Of a stretch of DNA of 38,990 nt, positions 34,666 through 38,990 are shown one piece after another; the stretch's first letter is position 1; the number at the start of each line of letters is the position of its first letter. Where the stretch lies: assembly GCF_022884085.1 (NCBI RefSeq), contig NZ_JAGGCS010000009.1:164972-203961 (forward strand). The letters are read 5' to 3'. Source of the stretch: Paenirhizobium cremeum (GTDB lineage: Bacteria; Pseudomonadota; Alphaproteobacteria; Rhizobiales; Rhizobiaceae). The notes under the pieces are model-generated. The model was not told the origin of the DNA. It saw only the letters and a program-made list of their open reading frames with translations, and ran no database searches. The position numbers were made by a program, and so were the translations under genes.

Positions 34666-34706
34666 TTGACAAAAAGGTTGATATCAACATATTTATCACA
34701 TGTCAA
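34666..34706. promoter_or_regulatory. Divergent MarR/DUF899 promoters sharing one palindrome
   Basis: Plus strand: TTGACA (34666-34671), 17 bases, ATATTT (34689-34694), start expected near 34700, the MarR ATG. Minus strand: TTGACA (34706-34701), 17 bases, TATCAA (34683-34678). The perfect palindrome GTTGATATCAAC (34677-34688) lies in the overlap, so one bound MarR dimer could switch both promoters. Confidence 0.65.
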
Positions 34707-35149
34707 ATGAGCGTCTGATTCCCTTTTCGACAACGATCCATGTGCGAGACACGTGCCTGTGCCTGCATGCGCAGCGGGCGGCGCGCGCGCTGGCGCGGCG
34801 CTTCGACACCGCGCTCAAGGCGCTCGGGCTGACCAACGGGCAATTCTCGCTGATGATGGCGCTCAACCGGCCCGAGCCGCCGCCCATGGGGCCGGTGGCG
34901 CATCTGCTCGCCATGGACCGCACCACGCTCACCGCCGCGCTCAAACCGCTCGCCCGCCGGGGCTGGGTCTCGGTGGAGCCGGACCCGAAGGACAAGCGCG
35001 GCAAGCGCCTGCGCCTGACGGAAGACGGCATGGCGGTGCTTTCGGCAGCGCTGCCGATCTGGCGGGACACCCATGCCGCCGTGGAGGCCGAGCTTTCCTC
35101 CGGCGATGCGGACAGCCTCAGGCGCGATCTGATGGAGATTTCGAGATAG
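34700..35149 (+). CDS. MarR family transcriptional regulator
   Basis: A 149-residue winged-helix regulator. The wing domain is clear (about residues 45-110: TNGQFSLMMAL, VAHLLAMDRTTLTAALKPLARRGWV, DPKDKRGKRLRLTEDG). An N-terminal TCLCLHAQRAARAL with two Cys (19, 21) is typical of this subgroup and could be a redox or electrophile switch (inference). It is divergent from the DUF899-DUF1579-VOC run and shares its promoter region. There is no ribosome-binding site before the ATG, and the predicted transcript starts at the ATG, so leaderless translation is likely. Confidence 0.92.
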   Translation: MSNERLIPFSTTIHVRDTCLCLHAQRAARALARRFDTALKALGLTNGQFSLMMALNRPEPPPMGPVAHLLAMDRTTLTAALKPLARRGWVSVEPDPKDKRGKRLRLTEDGMAVLSAALPIWRDTHAAVEAELSSGDADSLRRDLMEISR

Positions 35150-35296
35150 GCGGACGGAGGCGGCACTTTGCTTCACACCAAAACGCGTTTTCTACCGTCC
35201 CATTAAAAGTCGGAAACATCTCGTTCATTTTTGAATGGCTGATCGAACGGCAAAGCATTTGTAAATTTCCAGAATTGAAACCATTTCAGCGCATGG

Positions 35297-35311
35297 TCGT
35301 TTTATAAACGA
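35297..35311. repeat. Inverted repeat upstream of the RNA promoter
   Basis: TCGTTT-TAT-AAACGA is a perfect six-base inverted repeat ten bases before the predicted -35. It may be an operator. The bases before it (35150-35296) are AT-rich, with no gene seen. Confidence 0.4.
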
Positions 35312-35319
35312 TGGCCATA

Positions 35320-35348
35320 TTGACGGCCCGGTCAAATGAACCTAGTTA
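35320..35348 (+). promoter_or_regulatory. Predicted promoter of the DUF3800-linked RNA
   Basis: TTGACG (35320-35325), 17 bases, TAGTTA (35343-35348). The start would fall at 35354-35356, exactly at the first base of the closing stem of the predicted RNA. The -35 lies in a TTGAC-GGCCCG-GTCAA inverted repeat (35320-35335), which could bind a regulator. Confidence 0.5.
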
Positions 35349-35354
35349 TGAAAT

Positions 35355-35444
35355 GCTCACTTAATTGTCCGATAGGGACGATGGATCGCATGATCAAAGT
35401 GAGCGATTAAGGCGGCTCTTCTTAGGAAGGGCCGTCTGTGTTTT
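35355..35444 (+). ncRNA. Structured RNA candidate upstream of the DUF3800 gene
   Basis: Four stems can be drawn by hand. P1 closes GCTCACTT (35355-35362) with AAGTGAGC (35397-35404), 8 perfect pairs. Inside it, P2 pairs ATTGTCC (35364-35370) with GGACGAT (35376-35382), 7 pairs with one G-U, and P3 pairs GATC with GATC (35384-35387, 35392-35395). Single bases (35363, 35383, 35396) link the stems, so this is a tight three-way junction. P4 pairs GGCGGCTCTTC (35411-35421) with GAAGGGCCGTC (35426-35436), 11 pairs with two G-U, loop TTAG, followed by TGTGTTTT, like a terminator. Structured RNAs named DUF3800-I and onward are reported upstream of DUF3800 genes; whether this one belongs to a known class was not tested. 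Confidence 0.65.
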
Positions 35445-35455
35445 GGGGGCACTTA

Positions 35456-36322
35456 ATGGTCGCGTGGGCACTTTATCTTGATGAAACCGGGACGACGGAT
35501 GCTCACACGGTTCCATTAAAACCTGGTATAACGCCCATGTTTACGTTGGCAGGGGTCGCGCTTCCCATAGATCGATGGCGCGACTATGATCGCGGATATC
35601 TTCGTTTGAAGCGCGAGTTTTTTGCCAAAGAAATCGATGCCTCGACAAAGATAGACGTTGTTTGGGAGGTAAAAGGTAGCGATCTATTCGCACCTCGAAA
35701 TGCAGCATCCGAACGAAATAAGGTTTTCGCTTATAAAGTCCTCGACCTCATAAAAGAATATAAAGGAAGAGCCTTCGGAGTAAATTTTTTGAAGAGCGTA
35801 AATAATCCTATGCCGCGCTCCTCGATTTACACAAAGGGATTGCAGATATTAGCTGAAAGATTTGATGTGTTCCTGCGAGAATCTGATGAGCAGGGCATCA
35901 TTATCATGGACTCACGCATGGCTCACATGCGCAAAGGGAACGGTGTCGATTACACTGTCGCGACTAGCTACCTGAGCTTTATATTTGGAAATAATGAAGG
36001 AAAGCTCCTGAAGCGAATCGTTGAAGCTCCAATGTTTGCAGACTCGGGAATTACTGCTGGACTGCAAATCGCCGACATCGTGTCTGGTATGATCTATGCC
36101 GACGTTTACCGACATAAACTCTCCTCAGACGTGGCAGTCTTGGAAAAAGGCCTTTTGGATTACTCTCATTGCCAAAAGTACCACACGCCTCTTTCCGAAG
36201 TAGTTTTTCAGAGTGAAAATCACTATGGATCGCAAAAAATGTACGGACTTAGAACCATCGACCATCGTGATGTTGATATCGCTCCAAAACTGGAAGCACT
36301 AAAAGCGAAATTTTCTAAGTAA
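35456..36322 (+). CDS. DUF3800 domain-containing protein
   Basis: A 288-residue soluble protein. The DUF3800 start motif YLDETG (residues 7-12) is present, and the two other conserved acidic points are in IIIMDSRMA (Asp152) and LQIADIVSG (Asp207). Three spaced acidic residues on predicted strands and helices suggest an RNase H-like nuclease core; that is inference. The family is scattered in phages, plasmids and defence-type islands. The gene is clearly AT-richer than the window (two hand-counted 60-base lines gave 38% and 48% GC), which points to horizontal gain. The ATG at 35456 lies 11 bases after the terminator-like hairpin's T-run, with GGGGG as a weak ribosome-binding site; a GTG at 35438 is less likely. 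Confidence 0.88.
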   Translation: MVAWALYLDETGTTDAHTVPLKPGITPMFTLAGVALPIDRWRDYDRGYLRLKREFFAKEIDASTKIDVVWEVKGSDLFAPRNAASERNKVFAYKVLDLIKEYKGRAFGVNFLKSVNNPMPRSSIYTKGLQILAERFDVFLRESDEQGIIIMDSRMAHMRKGNGVDYTVATSYLSFIFGNNEGKLLKRIVEAPMFADSGITAGLQIADIVSGMIYADVYRHKLSSDVAVLEKGLLDYSHCQKYHTPLSEVVFQSENHYGSQKMYGLRTIDHRDVDIAPKLEALKAKFSK

Positions 36323-36329
36323 CGTTTTC

Positions 36330-36353
36330 GACGAATGGTTTACGCCATTCGTC
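36330..36353 (+). terminator. Hairpin after the DUF3800 gene
   Basis: GACGAATGG, loop TTTACG, CCATTCGTC forms a perfect nine-pair stem, seven bases after the stop codon. The following bases (CGCTCTTTCC) are only weakly T-rich. Probably the terminator of the DUF3800 transcript. Confidence 0.65.
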
Positions 36354-36424
36354 CGCTCTTTCCATATCCCGCCTTGCCGCTTAAAACAGCTGTCGAGTCG
36401 CGCATCCGCATGAGGTGTTGCTGT

Positions 36425-36456
36425 ATAGCGATCTACTTTGAGCAAAAGATCGCTAT
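36425..36456. repeat. Ten-base inverted repeat between DUF3800 and RES genes
   Basis: ATAGCGATCT and AGATCGCTAT are perfect 10-base arms separated by 12 bases. It lies 37 bases after the RES gene stop (minus strand). No T-run follows, so it may be a weak terminator for the toxin-antitoxin message or a recombination-linked dyad at the edge of the AT-rich segment. Confidence 0.55.
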
Positions 36457-36492
36457 CGGTGGCGCTCGCGACCAACCTATTCGTAGCCGCCC

Positions 36493-37254
36493 TCACCCGA
36501 ACCTGGCCTTCAGCCGCTCGTCGCTCGAGAAATCCGCGATGGAAAAACCGACGAGACGGCGGGGGAAGTCGCAGAGCGCCTGGATGCCGGCGGATGACAG
36601 GCGGATGCGCCAGGTCTGGCGCTCGACGGGTTCGCGCGCGGCAAAACCCTTCGCCGTCAGCAGCGCGATGTTCATGCCGCCCGAGGGATCGCGGACGGAC
36701 CGGTAGAGGATCGACTCGACGCCCCCTTCCCGCGCGGCATCGGCCAGCGCCTGGCAGGCGGCATAGTCGCGGCGATCGGTCCATGCCGCCTCGTCGCGGA
36801 CGAGCGGAGGCAAGGTAAGGTCGATCGCGGTTTCCGTGGCGATCGCGGCGGAAAAGGCGGTGTAGTCGCCGGCATTGGCCGGCAGAGGCGTTTCCGGCGA
36901 TTCGGCATAGAACAGCAGGCGATAGAAGGCCATTTCGGCCAATGCGGTTTCGACGCGGCCGGCCGCGTAATAGACGCCAAGCGTTCGCCCGGCGCGGCGG
37001 AAGCGGGAGCCATGAGGATAGACGCCGCCGTAGCGGAAGGGTGTCGCCAGCAGATAGTCGAGCCCTGCGCATTCCGGCGGAAGCACGGGCTTGGTCTCCT
37101 CCAGCAGGCTTTCGAGCAGGGTCTGCTCCTCGACGGTATCGACCAGCTTCATGGTCGACACCTGATGCTGCGCCTCGACCAGACGCCAGAAGGCGCCGGA
37201 GATGGCGACAGCCTCAGACGAGAGCGCGGCGGGCGTCCAGATAGGCAAGGACAT
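36493..37254 (-). CDS. RES domain toxin, NAD+ phosphorylase type
   Basis: A 253-residue RES-family toxin. Proteins of this family degrade cellular NAD+, and the antitoxin counteracts them. The expected residues are in place: Arg in RFRRAGRTLGVYYAA (about 85-98), Glu107 in TALAEMAFYR, and Ser in ESILYRSVRDPSGG (about 205). The N-terminal extension (FWRLVEAQH, TMKLVDTVEEQTLLE) is typical of the longer subgroup. The start at 37254 overlaps the antitoxin gene by 41 bases; a TTG at 37248 is possible, but starting at the later ATG (37152) would remove the conserved FWRLVEAQ. Confidence 0.9.
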   Translation of the reverse strand: MSLPIWTPAALSSEAVAISGAFWRLVEAQHQVSTMKLVDTVEEQTLLESLLEETKPVLPPECAGLDYLLATPFRYGGVYPHGSRFRRAGRTLGVYYAAGRVETALAEMAFYRLLFYAESPETPLPANAGDYTAFSAAIATETAIDLTLPPLVRDEAAWTDRRDYAACQALADAAREGGVESILYRSVRDPSGGMNIALLTAKGFAAREPVERQTWRIRLSSAGIQALCDFPRRLVGFSIADFSSDERLKARFG

Positions 37255-37597
37255 CGACCAGGCCGGAAACGGTTGCGATCTTTTCGAGCGGCACGCCGCC
37301 GAGCGCGACATTGCCGGCGCGCAGCCACGCGCGGGAAACACCTTCGTCGCCACCGGCAATCGCATCCAGCGAGCGGAACAGGCGGATGAGGAAAAGCGCA
37401 AGCTCGAACGGCTTCGTACCGCGCTCGAGCTGGAAGTCGAGGCGCTTCATGCGCGACACGCTCGCCTCCGACACGCCGATCACACCGGCAAGCTGGCGGG
37501 CGGAGAGACCCAGCCGGTCGGCTGCGGCAATCACCGCCTTGGTAACGGTCGCAGCTTCGGAGGCCGGAGCCTGGGGGCTTTCAAGCGCGTGAAGCAT
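37214..37597 (-). CDS. Xre-MbcA-ParS type antitoxin
   Basis: A 127-residue antitoxin, first gene of the pair. An N-terminal helix-turn-helix (LSARQLAGVIGVSEASVSRM, about residues 31-50) precedes the C-terminal toxin-binding domain (DUF2384: NVALGGVPLEKIATVSGLVDVLAYLDA, about 96-122) that blocks RES active sites. The ATG at 37597 is used because AAAGGA lies eight bases upstream; one at 37615 overlaps an operator copy and lacks a ribosome-binding site. It should repress its own promoter through the repeats at 37608-37650. Confidence 0.9.
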   Translation of the reverse strand: MLHALESPQAPASEAATVTKAVIAAADRLGLSARQLAGVIGVSEASVSRMKRLDFQLERGTKPFELALFLIRLFRSLDAIAGGDEGVSRAWLRAGNVALGGVPLEKIATVSGLVDVLAYLDARRALV

Positions 37598-37607
37598 GGC
37601 ATCATTC

Positions 37608-37650
37608 CTTTCCATGGATAAGATATAGCACTTTTCTTTCCATGGACAAG
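37608..37650. promoter_or_regulatory. Paired operator repeats in the toxin-antitoxin promoter
   Basis: CTTTCCATGGATAAG (37608-37622) and CTTTCCATGGACAAG (37636-37650) are near-identical direct repeats, 28 bases apart, each centred on the palindrome TCCATGGA. On the minus strand they bracket a promoter: TTGTCC, 16 bases, TATATC. A further inverted repeat, CAACCGT-TGG-ACGGTTG, lies just upstream at 37656-37672. Confidence 0.7.
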
Positions 37651-37759
37651 TTTTTCAACCGTTGGACGGTTGTCCTGCGCCGGTATCGGCATCCGGCCCC
37701 GATGGGGCACGACTAAAGAGGATGCACCGGTTTTCGACAGACCCCCTCGGCAACAGCAT

Positions 37760-37784
37760 AAAGGCCGGCGCAAGGCCGGCCTTT
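37760..37784 (-). terminator. Hairpin after ohr
   Basis: AAAGGCCGGC and GCCGGCCTTT form a perfect ten-pair stem with a five-base loop; the minus-strand side ends in TTT. It lies 57 bases after the ohr stop and before the toxin-antitoxin promoter, so it probably insulates the two units. Confidence 0.7.
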
Positions 37785-37841
37785 GGCGGTGGATCAACAT
37801 GCGGGGCAGACCGGCGCCGCGGGGGACGGCGCCAGAAGGGA

Positions 37842-38273
37842 TCAGGCGACAGTGACCGGAACTTCGGTCGAGGTGCGCATGGCGTGGCTGTAGGGGCAGA
37901 CGATGTGGGCGGCAGCGACCAGCTTTTCGGCCACTTCACGCTCGAGGCCGGGGATCTCCGCGGTGATGGCGACTTCGATGCCGAAGCCGGTGCCATCTTC
38001 ACGCGGGCCGATGCCGACGCGGGTGGTGATCTTCGCGTCTTCCGGGATCTTCACCTTTTCCTTGCCGGCGACGAACTTCAGCGCGCCGAGGAAGCAGGCG
38101 GAATAGCCGGCAGCGAAAAGCTGTTCCGGATTGGTGCCGGTGGCGCCATCGCCGCCGAGTTCCTTCGGAACGGTGAGCGTTACGTCGAGGACGCCGTTGT
38201 CGGTGACGGCGCGGCCGGCGCGGCCGGCGCGGCCGCCGGTGGCGGAAGCCTGTGCGGTGTAGAGGATAGCCAT
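37842..38273 (-). CDS. ohr: Organic hydroperoxide resistance protein Ohr
   Basis: A 143-residue Ohr/OsmC peroxidase that reduces organic and fatty-acid hydroperoxides using lipoyl proteins as electron donors. Both catalytic Cys are present: Cys60 in GYSACFLGAL and Cys126 in HIVCPYSHAMR, with the family's TNPEQLFAAGYSAC. A triplicated Gly-Arg-Ala stretch follows ATG in the N-terminus, encoded by three copies of GGCGCGGCC (38208-38234), a small expansion. Start at 38273, with AGGAG seven bases upstream. It is divergent from the OhrR-type repressor gene. Confidence 0.96.
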   Translation of the reverse strand: MAILYTAQASATGGRAGRAGRAVTDNGVLDVTLTVPKELGGDGATGTNPEQLFAAGYSACFLGALKFVAGKEKVKIPEDAKITTRVGIGPREDGTGFGIEVAITAEIPGLEREVAEKLVAAAHIVCPYSHAMRTSTEVPVTVA

Positions 38274-38340
38274 TGTCATTCTCCTTGCAGGTTTGTCTGG
38301 TTGATAGGGTCGTGGGGGTTGGCGATGGATTTTGTATATC

Positions 38341-38357
38341 GCAAAAATTAATTGTGC
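38341..38357. promoter_or_regulatory. Candidate OhrR operator between ohr and ohrR
   Basis: GCAAAAATTAATTGTGC is an imperfect 17-base palindrome in the AT-rich centre of the ohr-ohrR divergent region. OhrR proteins bind AATT-containing dyads of this kind. The match is by eye only. Confidence 0.5.
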
Positions 38358-38440
38358 GCAACTGTCTTTTTTCACATTGCTTCCGAACCGGGAATTGGCG
38401 ACAATTCCCCTGCGCGCAGACAAGGGGCTTCGATCCACCG

Positions 38441-38890
38441 ATGGACGACAAGGAACTGGAAAAGGAACTGAAGCTGGATCGGCAGATCTGCTTTGCCCTC
38501 TATGGCGCGGCGCATGCGTTTACGCGGGCCTACAAGCCGCTCCTGGAGCCGCTCGGCCTCACCTACCCGCAATATCTCGCGATGATGGCGCTTTGGGAGG
38601 AAGACGGATTGAAGGTGAAGACGCTCGGTGAACGGCTCGGGCTCGATTCCGGCACGCTTTCGCCGCTGCTCAAGCGGCTCGAACAGGCGGGATATGTCAC
38701 ACGGCAGCGGGATACGGCCGACGAGCGCCAGGTCTATGTCACGCTGACGGAGAACGGCCGGACGATGAAGGGCAAGGCCGTCGGCGTGATGCGCGCCATC
38801 GGCCAGGCGACGGGCTGCTCGCTTTCGGAACTGGAAAGCCTGCGCGACAATCTGAAAAAGCTGAAGGACGAACTGGACGCCGTGGCCTGA
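38441..38890 (+). CDS. ohrR: Organic-hydroperoxide-sensing MarR family repressor OhrR
   Basis: A 149-residue winged-helix repressor that releases the ohr promoter when its reactive Cys is oxidised by organic hydroperoxides. The sensing Cys17 is in LDRQICFALYGAAHAFTRAYK, the exact family context; the DNA-binding wing is in LGERLGLDSGTLSPLLKRLEQAGYV, followed by RDTADERQVYVTLTENG. No second conserved Cys near the C-terminus besides CSLSELESL (Cys127) is evident; Cys127 may be the resolving Cys of the two-Cys type. The start at 38441 has AAGGGG about 13 bases upstream, a long spacing. Confidence 0.94.
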   Translation: MDDKELEKELKLDRQICFALYGAAHAFTRAYKPLLEPLGLTYPQYLAMMALWEEDGLKVKTLGERLGLDSGTLSPLLKRLEQAGYVTRQRDTADERQVYVTLTENGRTMKGKAVGVMRAIGQATGCSLSELESLRDNLKKLKDELDAVA

Positions 38891-38990
38891 GACCGCCGAC
38901 CTCGGGGGCGGACGTGGCACCTGGCTCGGGTTACGCGAGGGACATTTACGGGGCCGCAGAACGAACCCGCTGCGCGGGAGGGCGCCTGCG

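Overview
The window is GC-rich, densely packed chromosomal DNA from an alphaproteobacterium of the order Hyphomicrobiales, most likely family Rhizobiaceae. The markers are a Ros/MucR zinc-finger regulator, a seven-gene Pha/Mrp cation/proton antiporter operon, the DUF5330 and DUF6456 families, an uncoupled DnaA-domain-IV-like protein, a PleC/DivJ-like kinase, and short palindromic and dispersed intergenic repeats of rhizobial type. No tRNA, rRNA, insertion sequence, integrase or CRISPR array was seen. Most genes are ordinary core or soft-core genes.

Layout. 0-6 kb, all minus strand: a TetR regulator, a class II aldolase, a soluble chemoreceptor, and a sensor histidine kinase overlapping a peptidoglycan-binding protein. 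6-10 kb: DUF5330, sufE, then on the minus strand a DUF6456 gene coupled to a DnaA-domain-IV-like gene, then mucR/ros. 10-16 kb: the minus-strand operon phaABCDEFG, with most junctions overlapping and a palindromic repeat between phaC and phaD. 16-18 kb: a TetR regulator with two matching operators, a four-helix membrane protein, msrB and a one-helix protein. 18.5-24 kb: a membrane-anchored AraC regulator facing a DUF4097-like periplasmic protein, a GNAT/XRE-cupin divergent pair, and several small membrane proteins (TrhA/HlyIII, MAPEG, ABZJ_00895-like). 24-30 kb: TraR/DksA, UspA, a VOC dioxygenase, an adenylate cyclase, a diguanylate cyclase and a Tat-type polysaccharide deacetylase. 30-32 kb: a cspA-rpsU cluster and a PACE efflux protein. 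32.4-35.1 kb: a VOC-DUF1579-DUF899 run facing a MarR regulator.

The accessory part is 35.15-37.7 kb. A visibly AT-richer segment carries a DUF3800 gene. Just upstream of it is a compact non-coding RNA candidate of about 90 nt: a predicted promoter, then a three-way junction with one-nucleotide linkers, then a terminator-like hairpin. Next to it lies a RES/Xre toxin-antitoxin pair with repeated palindromic operators. The window ends with the divergent peroxide-resistance pair ohr/ohrR.

One recurring regulatory theme is visible. Several regulator genes (XRE-cupin, TetR at 17.5 kb, MarR at 34.7 kb) and one regulated gene (GNAT) have a plausible -35/-10 pair placed so that transcription would begin at the start codon. 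In the TetR and MarR cases a perfect palindrome fills the promoter spacer. These look like leaderless, autoregulated promoters. All promoter, terminator and RNA-structure calls were made by eye and are predictions.
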